Assembly (NCBI GenBank): GCA_039795165.1
Contig: JBDKER010000026.1
Span: forward strand, 1 to 64,000
Length of the DNA stretch: 64,000 nt
Direction of reading: 5' to 3'
From: V1-33 sp039795165
GTDB taxonomy: Bacteria; Verrucomicrobiota; Verrucomicrobiia; Verrucomicrobiales; V1-33
The first letter of the stretch is position 1; every line of letters starts with the position of its first letter. Made by a program: the position numbers and the translations under genes. Positions 1 through 8,262 of the stretch are shown here, piece by piece. A model generated the notes under the pieces. That model was not told the origin of the DNA. It saw only the letters and a list, made by a program, of their open reading frames with translations, and did not search any database.

Positions 1-1764
1 CCGCTTCCGCCAGTGCCTCCGCAAACCCGCCAGCGCAGGCACGACCAGCACCCCATGCACCAGCAGCCACGTCCGCAGCGACCCCACCGCCGCCTCATGC
101 AGCCGCGCCGCCCGCTGCCGCCCCAGCCCGCCGGACGCCTGCTCAACCGCACACGCCGCCATCCCCAGCGGCGACGCCCCCGCCACCCACACGGCCCGCA
201 ACGGTGGTTCCCGCCGCGCCGACGCCGCCAGCACCAAAGCCGCCAGCACCGGCACCACCCCCACGAAAATCGTCCCCAGAAACGGCCAGCGCGACCCCCT
301 CGCCTCCAGCATCGCATGAAACGGCAACACCGTCACCGCCAGCACCGCCCCATACCATAATCCCACCTCCCAGCCCGGATCCCCTCCAAACCAGCGCGAC
401 CCCATCAGCGCCCGCGTAAACCACGCCCACGCCACCGCCCCAGTCACCACCAGAAACAATACCCACGGAAAGGCCGAACTCTCGTCGGATAGCCAGCCGG
501 CCCGCCGCTTCCCCTGCTTCTCCGCACGCCGCACACCCCGCGCCTGACTGTCCCCATGCGGAGTCACCATGATCACCAGCAGCAGCACCACCACCAGCGT
601 CAGTACCCCGTAAAACGAACACATCACCACTGCCTCGTCAATCTTCGGCCGCCACAGCTGCCGCACGATGTACCGCTTGAACCCGGACGACGGAAACAAC
701 GCATCGGTCCCCACCAGCGGCAGCGCATTCCCAATCACCAGACTGTGAATCCATACAAACAACCCGGCCGCCCACAGCTTGCTCAGCAGATGCGCCTCGG
801 CCCGCACCCACTTCCGCCACACCATCACAAACAAGGTCACAATCAATGACCCCTGCACCAGCAAAGTGAATGCCAGCGGACTGAACACCAGCCCGAAAAA
901 CGGCACGCCCGCCCCCGGCGTATGCCCGGACGCCAGCCGCCACGCCTCCACCTGATCCCGCGGAAACATGGCCGCATGCTCCATCGCCACCGGCCACAGC
1001 GTCACATACCGCAGAAACGGCAGCCCGAACCTCGCCCCCTGCGGCACCAGACTGTACAGCAGAAACACCAGACCCATCGCGAGCAAAAACGACCACCGCC
1101 GGTTCCGCAGCACGGTCCCCGCCACCAGCCCGGTCACATGATAAAGCACCACCGAGGTCCCGAATACAAGAGCCACCGGACCCCAGTCGCGGAAGGCTAC
1201 CCCTCCCCGCCAGATCGCCAGCACCGTAAACGGCAGCGTCGCCGCAAACATCACATACTCCCGCACCGGCAGCCCCAGCAGATACCCCAGCGCCTTCGCC
1301 ACCGGACGCATCGGCGTCAGCCTCCCGTAATCCACCATCCCTTCATCCGCCTCCGCCGTCATCCCCCCAGCCACCTGCCCAGTCCCCAGCACAAACAAAA
1401 TGATCCCCTGCAGCACCAGCAGCGGCAGCAGCGCCATCCGCTCGTACATCTGCGGCGACTGCATCCGCGGAGGATTCTGCAGCACGGCCTGCACCACCGG
1501 CTCCGTCAGCTGACGCGGATTCCGCATCACATACTTCTGCAGCTCGGCATAACTCCGGATCTTGCCTTCCTCCACCCGCTCAAACACCAGCGGCATGAAC
1601 AGAAAACTAAAGGCGGCCAGCACCACCGTAATCAAAACCGATACCCCCAGCGCCGACGGACGCAGCCGCGCCCGGCAGTACCGCAGAAAAACCGGATTCG
1701 CCCACAGCTTCCACACCGCCGGCGGCCGCAGCCCATCCGGAACCGACACCAGCGCCGCACTCAC
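1..1764 (-). CDS. ABC-2 type exporter permease, C-terminus beyond window
   Basis: An open frame runs on the minus strand from a GTG at 1764 to the window edge without a stop. The GTG overlaps the TGA of the upstream ATPase gene (GTGA), so the two are translationally coupled. The roughly 588 visible residues start VSAALVSVPDGLRPPAVWKL and contain several long hydrophobic segments, for example around residues 45-65 (VLITVVLAAFSFLFMPLV) and 115-130 (ALLPLLVLQGIILFVLGTG), with more later. The pairing with a single-domain ABC ATPase and the many membrane helices indicate the membrane half of an export-type ABC-2 transporter. I recognise no subfamily or substrate. Family assignment is inferred from context and topology. 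Confidence 0.72.
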   Translation of the reverse strand, partial: MSAALVSVPDGLRPPAVWKLWANPVFLRYCRARLRPSALGVSVLITVVLAAFSFLFMPLVFERVEEGKIRSYAELQKYVMRNPRQLTEPVVQAVLQNPPRMQSPQMYERMALLPLLVLQGIILFVLGTGQVAGGMTAEADEGMVDYGRLTPMRPVAKALGYLLGLPVREYVMFAATLPFTVLAIWRGGVAFRDWGPVALVFGTSVVLYHVTGLVAGTVLRNRRWSFLLAMGLVFLLYSLVPQGARFGLPFLRYVTLWPVAMEHAAMFPRDQVEAWRLASGHTPGAGVPFFGLVFSPLAFTLLVQGSLIVTLFVMVWRKWVRAEAHLLSKLWAAGLFVWIHSLVIGNALPLVGTDALFPSSGFKRYIVRQLWRPKIDEAVVMCSFYGVLTLVVVLLLVIMVTPHGDSQARGVRRAEKQGKRRAGWLSDESSAFPWVLFLVVTGAVAWAWFTRALMGSRWFGGDPGWEVGLWYGAVLAVTVLPFHAMLEARGSRWPFLGTIFVGVVPVLAALVLAASARREPPLRAVWVAGASPLGMAACAVEQASGGLGRQRAARLHEAAVGSLRTWLLVHGVLVVPALAGLRRHWRKR

Positions 1765-2741
1765 GCCACCCTCCTCTCCCCACCCGCAATCTTCACCAGC
1801 AGTTCCTCAAAACCCGACGGCTCCTCCTCCAGACTCCGCACCCCGATTCCCTCAGCCAGCAGCAATCCCAGCAGCGCGGTCTGATCTTCCCCTTCCCCCA
1901 GAAACCGCAGCAGCACCCGCCCCCGCTCCCGGACCTCAAAGGCCTCCACCAGCGGATGACCCCGCAGTACCCCCGCCACCCGGTCTTCCTCACCCGCACG
2001 CACCCCCACCTGCAGCAGCCGCACCCCTCCCCCCAGATCCCGCCGCACCGCCTCCACGGGCCCATTCGCCAGGACCCGCCCCCCATGCATGACACACAGC
2101 GTGCTGCACATGTCAGCCAGCTCACTGAGAATATGCGAACTCACTATCACCGCCACCCCGCGCGCCGCCAGCGACTGCAGCGTCATCCGCAGATCCCGCC
2201 GCGATAATGGATCCATCCCGCTCGCCGGTTCATCGAGAATCATCACCCGCGGACCATGCAGCAGGGTCTTCGCCAGACAAAGACGCTGCATCTGCCCGCG
2301 CGAAAGCGACCGGCACCACGCATCCCGCTTCGACCCCAGATGCACTTCCTCCAGACACGCCGCCACCCGATCCCGACGCTCCCGACCACTCCGCCAGCCA
2401 TAGGCATGCGCAAACAAATCCAGAAATTCCCACGCCCGCAGATCGGACGGCACAGGCGCAAAATCCGGCATGTACCCCAGCTGCCGCCGCGCCTCGGCCG
2501 CTTCCTCGAACAAATCATGCCCCCCGATCCTCACTTCCCCATACGTCGGATGCAGCAAGGTCGCCAGCACCCGGAAAGTACTCGTCTTCCCAGCCCCGTT
2601 CGGCCCCACCAACCCACACACTTCCCCCGCCCCAACCCGCAGACTCACGTCGTTCACCGCCACAAATTCCCCGTAGTCCACGCGCAGGTCGCAGATCTCC
2701 ACCGCCGGCTTTGTCTCGTTGCTCTCCACCCGCCCACGCAT
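1761..2741 (-). CDS. ABC transporter ATP-binding protein
   Basis: Cytoplasmic ATPase subunit that powers the permease encoded directly downstream (4-base overlap). Starting from the ATG at 2741 the protein has 326 residues. It shows Walker A GPNGAGKTS, the signature LSRGQMQRL, Walker B VMILDEPASGMDP and the H-loop of SSHILSEL. This layout, with a C-terminal accessory region after the H-loop, is typical of CcmA/NatA-like ABC-2 ATPases. ATGs further upstream (2783, 2864) add a sequence unlike the family, so the start beginning MRGRVESNE is preferred. Substrate unknown. Confidence 0.88.
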   Translation of the reverse strand: MRGRVESNETKPAVEICDLRVDYGEFVAVNDVSLRVGAGEVCGLVGPNGAGKTSTFRVLATLLHPTYGEVRIGGHDLFEEAAEARRQLGYMPDFAPVPSDLRAWEFLDLFAHAYGWRSGRERRDRVAACLEEVHLGSKRDAWCRSLSRGQMQRLCLAKTLLHGPRVMILDEPASGMDPLSRRDLRMTLQSLAARGVAVIVSSHILSELADMCSTLCVMHGGRVLANGPVEAVRRDLGGGVRLLQVGVRAGEEDRVAGVLRGHPLVEAFEVRERGRVLLRFLGEGEDQTALLGLLLAEGIGVRSLEEEPSGFEELLVKIAGGERRVA

Positions 2742-2884
2742 GACACATTCCCCACGGAAACAAATCGGAAACCCCTGCTCCATTTTCCCGCGGTCCCGAA
2801 CTTGCACTCCCCCGCCCCCCGCTTGTATGGATTTCCCGGGGGAACGATCCCGCTCCCCCTCCAAGCAACTCCTCTCTTCATTCC

Positions 2885-3325
2885 ATGAAACTCATTCCTG
2901 TCATCTCCTCCGGCATAGCCGGCCCCCTCGGCGTCCTCCACCTCCCTCGCCTCTGGCAGAAGGCCAGCCTCGGTGCGGCCGGAAAACTCCACGACGATTA
3001 CCCAGCCTGCGGCAAGGGATACGACCAGATGGTCCTCGACGGCCTCGGCATCGACCGCGAAGACTTCCTCGCCTTCATCCGCGACCGCAAACCCACCTAC
3101 CCGGAACTCGAAGTCTGGGTCCTCCAGAAAAAAGGCGGAAACCTCGACGCAGAAGCCGTCCGCAAACTCAATGCCGCCATCGCCGGCTACATCCACGACG
3201 ACGCCACCCGCAAGGCCATCCTCGCAGAAAACAACATCGAGGACACCGGCTCCCTCAAGGATGCCGTCAATCTCAACAACCTCGACGACTGGAAGGCTTT
3301 CCACCGCGACGTGATCGCTCCGTGA
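2885..3325 (+). CDS. DUF5069 domain-containing protein
   Basis: A 146-residue soluble protein beginning MKLIPVISSGIAGPLGVLHL. The pattern 'gvlhLPRLWqKaSLgaaGkLhddY...GyDqmvLdgLGid' followed by 'F..fi....ptYpelE.Wv' is what I recognise as DUF5069, a small family common in Planctomycetes, Verrucomicrobia and cyanobacteria with no established biochemical function. The gene stands alone between a divergent ABC operon and a clear terminator. No membrane segment or signal peptide is visible. Family call from memory of the consensus; function unknown. Confidence 0.75.
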   Translation: MKLIPVISSGIAGPLGVLHLPRLWQKASLGAAGKLHDDYPACGKGYDQMVLDGLGIDREDFLAFIRDRKPTYPELEVWVLQKKGGNLDAEAVRKLNAAIAGYIHDDATRKAILAENNIEDTGSLKDAVNLNNLDDWKAFHRDVIAP

Positions 3326-3351
3326 TCCACTTCCCAGCATCCGCCTGATCG

Positions 3352-3394
3352 AAGGCCGGGATCCGCCCCACCACGGCAGGTCCCGGCCTTTTTT
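3352..3394 (+). terminator. Rho-independent terminator after DUF5069 gene
   Basis: A perfect 10-bp inverted repeat, AAGGCCGGGA (3352-3361) and TCCCGGCCTT (3381-3390), is followed directly by more Ts. It lies 27 bases after the stop codon of the DUF5069 gene and before the next gene. Confidence 0.8.
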
Positions 3395-3430
3395 GCGCCC
3401 GCCGTTCCCCATCAGCCCGCCCCCCACGCC

Positions 3431-4687
3431 ATGCAGCCCGCTCCCCCAACCGCTCCCATCCTCCGGATCGCCGCCAGCACCACCGCCGCGGCCATCTGCG
3501 CGGTCATCACATGGCTCAAATTCTCAGGCCGCATCTCCAGTCTCGCCGGCTGCGGCTCGGAAGGCGGATGCTCCCAGGCCCTCGGCGGACCATGGTCCCA
3601 AATCGCCGGCATCCCCATCACCCTCCCAGCCCTCGCCCTCCACCTCGGCATCATCGCCCTCTCGCTCCCGAACATCGCCGAACGCTTCCAGCCAGCCACC
3701 CGCCAGCGCTTCCTCTCCTTCGCCGCCTGCACCCTCATCGGAGCCGCCCTCTGGTTCGTCGGACTCATGATCTGGGGCGGCCGCGGCACCGCATGGTGCC
3801 CATGGTGCCTCGCCACGCACGCCGCCGGCCTCATCACCGCCACCTCCATCCTCCGCAGCAAAGATTCCCGACCGGACAGCCTCTTCCCCACCGCAGCCGC
3901 CGCCACCCTCGCCACCACCTCCCTCGCCCTCGCCCAGATCTTCGGCCCCGCTCCCCAAAGCCACGAAATCACCTCCACCACCACTCCCACACGCGCCACC
4001 GCCTCCTCCCCGGCTCCAGATTCCACAACCCCAGCCAACCTCCGCCAGTTCACCGGCTCCCCTCGCCCACCCAGACCTGTCTCGTTCTTCAATGGCCAGT
4101 TCGCCTTCGACGCCGCCAACCTCCCCATCCTCGGCAGCCCCGACGCTCCCCACATCCTCGTCGAATACTTCGACTACACCTGCGGAAGCTGCCGCGACCT
4201 CTACAAGGACCTCGGCTCACTCAAATCCGCCCACCCAGGCAAGTTCGCCACCATTCTCATCCCCTGCCCCCTCAACCGTTCCTGCAACCCCAACCTGAAA
4301 CCAAACATCAAGGACCACGAAGCCGCCTGCGACCTCGCCCGGCTCGCCCTCGCCGTCTGGAAACACAGCCCCGCCAGCTTCCCCCGCTTCCACGAGGCCC
4401 TCCTCAAACTCCCCCTCCCTGCCAACCCCGCTCCCGCCTTCGAACTCGCCGCCACCGCCGTCCCCCCAGATACCCTCCGCGCCACCATCCAATCCCCGGA
4501 AGTCGCCGCCTTCCTCGCCGCCAGCACCAGCGACTACGCCTCCCTCGCCGCCCAGAACCTCCGCATGCCCAAACTCCTCCTCCGCGACTCGATCATGATG
4601 CACGGCCTCGCCAATTCCGCAGAAACCTTCGTCGCAGAAATCACCCGCCAGTTCTCCCTCCCAAAATCACCCGTACCTCCAAAATAA
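3431..4687 (+). CDS. VKOR-thioredoxin fusion (disulfide-bond formation)
   Basis: The N-terminal half is a membrane domain of the vitamin K epoxide reductase family. It has a cysteine pair at about C41/C47 (GCGSEGGCSQ) and the quinone-reducing CPWC at about 123-126, with hydrophobic helices around 10-30, 60-85, 95-115 and 128-140. A linker rich in Ser/Thr/Pro (about 165-205) leads to a DsbA/thioredoxin-like domain with CGSC at about 251-254 (EYFDYTCGSCRDLY). Such fusions oxidise periplasmic thiols and pass electrons to quinone, replacing DsbA plus DsbB. The gene has no operon partner. At 418 residues it is a normal length for this fusion. Confidence 0.85.
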   Translation: MQPAPPTAPILRIAASTTAAAICAVITWLKFSGRISSLAGCGSEGGCSQALGGPWSQIAGIPITLPALALHLGIIALSLPNIAERFQPATRQRFLSFAACTLIGAALWFVGLMIWGGRGTAWCPWCLATHAAGLITATSILRSKDSRPDSLFPTAAAATLATTSLALAQIFGPAPQSHEITSTTTPTRATASSPAPDSTTPANLRQFTGSPRPPRPVSFFNGQFAFDAANLPILGSPDAPHILVEYFDYTCGSCRDLYKDLGSLKSAHPGKFATILIPCPLNRSCNPNLKPNIKDHEAACDLARLALAVWKHSPASFPRFHEALLKLPLPANPAPAFELAATAVPPDTLRATIQSPEVAAFLAASTSDYASLAAQNLRMPKLLLRDSIMMHGLANSAETFVAEITRQFSLPKSPVPPK

Positions 4688-4789
4688 TTCCCGTCAATTT
4701 CACCGGAAATTAATTCCCGGAATCCACCCGCAGAATCAACCCCCGCGCCCATTTTCTGCTTCCCATTTTACGCGGAAAATGTATTTACA

Positions 4790-7700
4790 ATGCAAACTCA
4801 AATGAAAGCACCTGCCCTCCTCCTCTCCCTCTCGGTGTTTGCCCCCTTCTGCACGCTGGCGGCCCTGCCTCCGTGCCTCGACGATGCCTCGGGAAGACTG
4901 ACAGTCCGCTTCTGCAACCGACTCGAAGTCCTCGACATCGATACCGACCGCTTCGACGCCACCCGCGCCACCGGCGAAGTCAATACCGTCCGCACCGGAA
5001 CCAAAAGCAAAATCTCGGAACTCTCCACCGAAGCCGCCAACTACCAGCAGAATACCGGCCTCGCCACCCAACTCACCGGCTGGGTCGCCGGTAAACCCCG
5101 CAAGGACAGTACATGGCGCGCCATCAACAGCCAACTCTTCGTCGAACTCCTCCCCTCAGTCGACCGCGGCACATTCATCCGCTCCGCCCGCGCCGCCTCC
5201 GCTATCCAGCCAAGCTACGCAGAACACTTCCTCGTCCTCAATTACTCCGACGTCTTCTCCGCGCTCCGCGCCCTCGACCGCATCCGCGAAGCACCCGGCG
5301 TCGTCCAGGCCGAACCCCTCCTCTCCGTCAAACGCGTCAGCAAATACATCCCCAACGACCGCAACTTCTCCCACGCCACCACCACCGCCGCCGACTACGG
5401 CCCACGGGTCAAACTCTGGGAAAATGTCCAGCGCCCCAACCTCGGTGTTCCCGACTCCACCTCAAGACCCTACCAGTGGTACCTCAAGAATACCGGCCAG
5501 AACCAGCCCAACCCGCTCGTCATGGAACCGGACGTGGGCGACCTCATCCTCCCAGGCGACCTCTGCGACATCCGCGCCGACCTCGCATGGGATCAGCGCA
5601 GCCCCATCTCCCAACTCCCCATCCGCGGCAATAACGTCAAAGTCCTCGTCGTCGACGACGGACTCGAAAAAGCGCACGCCGACTTCACCGGTGCCTCGGT
5701 CCCCGGCGTCGACCTCGTCAAAACCAACCACGATAACTACGTCGACCGCGGCTGGGACCCGCTCGACCCCAATAACCCCACCCCGTCGCCCGCCAACATC
5801 CGCTTCGACTTCCATGGCACCGCCTGCGCCGGTCTCATCGGAGCCCGCATGGACAACGCCCAGCGCGACATCACCGGCGTCGCCCCGCTCTGCACCATGA
5901 TGGGCATCCGCATCCTCGGCGGCAATGCCTCCCCACTCCAGTTCGCCAACGCCGTCGCCTGGGGCTCCACCCAGTCGGACTTCAACCAGGACGGCGTCAT
6001 CAATACCGAAGACCCACGCACCGGCGCCCTCCTCGCCGACGTCGCCAACAATTCATGGGGCCCAGCCACCCTCGCCGCCGACGACCTCTACCCGGAACAC
6101 CCCCTCGTCCTCCAGGCCTTCGAATTCGCCCTCCGCCCAGGCCCGAAAGACTGCGTGTTCGTCTTCGCCGCCGGCAACGAAGGCGACGGCCGCATGAACA
6201 CCAATTACCAGGAAACCACCAACCGCCGCGAAACCATCGCCGTCGGCTGCATCAGCGACATCGGCCGCCGCATCGCCTACTCCAACGTCGGTGCCAGCCT
6301 CATGTGCGTCGCCCCAGGCATGGGCGACGAACTCCCCCCGCTCATGAAATGGACCGCAGCCCCGCCCGCCGGCCCCGCAGGCGCATGGCCCGCCAGCAAA
6401 CCCATCCGCAAAAACCCTCCCATCGAACCATGGGACATCCCACCCGACTTCCGGGAACACCGCCGCCCCACCCAGGGCATCCTCAGCCTCTCCACCCAGG
6501 GCCGCACCGACTCCAGCAACATCGGTACCTCCTTCGCCGCTCCCCAGGTCGCCGGCGTCGTCGCCCTCATGAAACAGGCAAACCCCCAGCTCAAATGGCG
6601 CGATATCCAGGAAATCATCATGCGCTCCACCCGCATGGTCAATGACTGCCGCTGGGACATCAATGGCCAACCCTTTCCCACCCTCTGGCGCCTCGCCCCC
6701 ATGGGCAAACCCTTCCACTTCGCTCACGGCGCAGGCCTCATCGACGCCGACAAGGCCGTCCGCATCGCCATGAAATGGAAAAACCTTCCATTCTCCACAA
6801 GCATGAAAATGACCGGCCCATCCGGCCGACTCATCCCGGACAACAATCAGGAAGGCGTCCGCATGTTCGTCCCCGGACCACCAGCCGGCATGCGCGTCGA
6901 ACACGTCAGCACCCGCGTCAAATGGTACCACGGACGCCGCGGCGACACCGGCGTCAACCTCTTCGCCCCACCCAACCGCGCCGATATCTTCGGCATGAAA
7001 TCAGAACTCTTCGTCCCCCACCGCGAAGACTATAACCGCAGCGAGGAAAACTTCGTCCCAGCCTTCGACACGGCCACCGACTGGAAATTCATGTCGCTCC
7101 GTCACTGGGGCTACCGCGCCGTCGGCTCATCCCCACAGTGGACCGTCCAGGTCTGGGACAATACCAGCCAGGGCACCAACCTCAACCCCACCGTGGCCGA
7201 CCCAGTCTACGTCCCCGTCGCTAACCCGACCGACCCCAGCAAACAGAAAATCGCCGCCCTCGATATCACGTATTACGGCTGCTACGGCGATACGTCCCAG
7301 AACGATCCCCCCAACGTCCCAGCCCAGAACGTCAGCATCGGCCGCGGACAGACCATTCAGACCCGCACCATCCGATCGGGCGGCTCCACCGGGATCTACC
7401 CCATCATCGCCCACGAGTTCTACCTCCCAACGGCCATCACCCCGAAACAACCCACCCTCCCCACCACCGGACTCACCCAGTTCGCTACCCTCGACGTCCC
7501 CAGCGTGAGCAATCCAACCGTCCGGATGCTCATCACCCTCAACCGCGCCACCGGCGAATACACCTTCACCCCATCCGCGTTCGGCGTCTTCGCCTTCTAC
7601 GTCATGGTGGAAAACGACCTCGGCTACAGCGTCCCACGCGAAATCCGCATCAGCGTCCGCCAGCCCACCCCCACCTTCAACGAATGGGCCACCATCAACT

Positions 7701-8071
7701 TCACACCCGCTGAAATCGCCAACCCTGCCATCAGCGGCCCCACCGCCGACCCGGACCAGGACGGACTCGCCAACTACCTCGAATACGCCATGGGCACCCA
7801 GCCCAAGATCGCCGAAGACCCAGCCGTTCCCACCCCAGTCATCGAAAACGGCAACATCGTCTACACCTACACGCAGGATATCTACCAGTCAGAAGCCTTC
7901 CTCCTCCCACAGATCAGCGCCGACATGGTCAATTGGGAAAATGTCAGCGGAGATACCCCAGGCATCACCATCGAAGCCGCCCCCGTCGTCGAAAATATCC
8001 GCACCTTCACCCTCCGCATCCCCATCGGCGACCCGCGGCGCTACTTCCGCCTCAAGGCTCAGCGACGCTGA
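4790..8071 (+). CDS. Secreted S8 (kexin-like) protease with P domain
   Basis: A 1093-residue exported serine protease. A signal peptide is present (from the inner ATG at 4802: MKAPALLLSLSVFAPFCTLAA), followed by a propeptide region to about 280. The catalytic triad is Asp near 289 (VLVVDDGLEKAHADF), His 342 (DFHGTACAGLIGA) and Ser 581 (GTSFAAPQVAGVVALM), with the oxyanion Asn in AAGNEG near 463. Residues of about 670-790 match a proprotein-convertase P domain (WKFMSLRHWGYRAV...WTVQVWD). The C-terminus has an Ig-like stretch and a 'DPDQDGLANYLEYAMGT' module frequent in verrucomicrobial surface proteins. Likely acts outside the cell or on the cell surface. The choice between ATG 4790 and 4802 is unresolved; neither has a clear ribosome site. 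Confidence 0.88.
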   Translation: MQTQMKAPALLLSLSVFAPFCTLAALPPCLDDASGRLTVRFCNRLEVLDIDTDRFDATRATGEVNTVRTGTKSKISELSTEAANYQQNTGLATQLTGWVAGKPRKDSTWRAINSQLFVELLPSVDRGTFIRSARAASAIQPSYAEHFLVLNYSDVFSALRALDRIREAPGVVQAEPLLSVKRVSKYIPNDRNFSHATTTAADYGPRVKLWENVQRPNLGVPDSTSRPYQWYLKNTGQNQPNPLVMEPDVGDLILPGDLCDIRADLAWDQRSPISQLPIRGNNVKVLVVDDGLEKAHADFTGASVPGVDLVKTNHDNYVDRGWDPLDPNNPTPSPANIRFDFHGTACAGLIGARMDNAQRDITGVAPLCTMMGIRILGGNASPLQFANAVAWGSTQSDFNQDGVINTEDPRTGALLADVANNSWGPATLAADDLYPEHPLVLQAFEFALRPGPKDCVFVFAAGNEGDGRMNTNYQETTNRRETIAVGCISDIGRRIAYSNVGASLMCVAPGMGDELPPLMKWTAAPPAGPAGAWPASKPIRKNPPIEPWDIPPDFREHRRPTQGILSLSTQGRTDSSNIGTSFAAPQVAGVVALMKQANPQLKWRDIQEIIMRSTRMVNDCRWDINGQPFPTLWRLAPMGKPFHFAHGAGLIDADKAVRIAMKWKNLPFSTSMKMTGPSGRLIPDNNQEGVRMFVPGPPAGMRVEHVSTRVKWYHGRRGDTGVNLFAPPNRADIFGMKSELFVPHREDYNRSEENFVPAFDTATDWKFMSLRHWGYRAVGSSPQWTVQVWDNTSQGTNLNPTVADPVYVPVANPTDPSKQKIAALDITYYGCYGDTSQNDPPNVPAQNVSIGRGQTIQTRTIRSGGSTGIYPIIAHEFYLPTAITPKQPTLPTTGLTQFATLDVPSVSNPTVRMLITLNRATGEYTFTPSAFGVFAFYVMVENDLGYSVPREIRISVRQPTPTFNEWATINFTPAEIANPAISGPTADPDQDGLANYLEYAMGTQPKIAEDPAVPTPVIENGNIVYTYTQDIYQSEAFLLPQISADMVNWENVSGDTPGITIEAAPVVENIRTFTLRIPIGDPRRYFRLKAQRR

Positions 8072-8135
8072 ACGACCACGCCACCACCCCACGGTTCCCT
8101 CCCTCACAAGGCAAACCATGGGAACCATAAATATC

Positions 8136-8177
8136 CGCAAGGCCCGGGGCATTCCATACGCCCCGGGCCTCGCGTTT
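8136..8177 (+). terminator. Terminator hairpin after the S8 protease gene
   Basis: An 11-bp perfect stem, AGGCCCGGGGC (8140-8150) with GCCCCGGGCCT (8160-8170), has a 9-base loop. It is extended by a further CGC/GCG after one mismatch and followed by TTT. The T tract is weak, but position and stem strength fit a terminator between the protease gene and lptD. Confidence 0.6.
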
Positions 8178-8262
8178 GCCCCGCACCAAGTGTTTGCATT
8201 TTCTCCCCCCCGGATTTAGTTAAGATCAGGAAATTATTTCCGTTCCCGACCTCCCGCCGCCC

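Noticed and set aside
2654..3427. A 257-codon minus-strand frame over the DUF5069 gene.
   Set aside because: It overlaps both a recognised protein family and a terminator; shadow frame.
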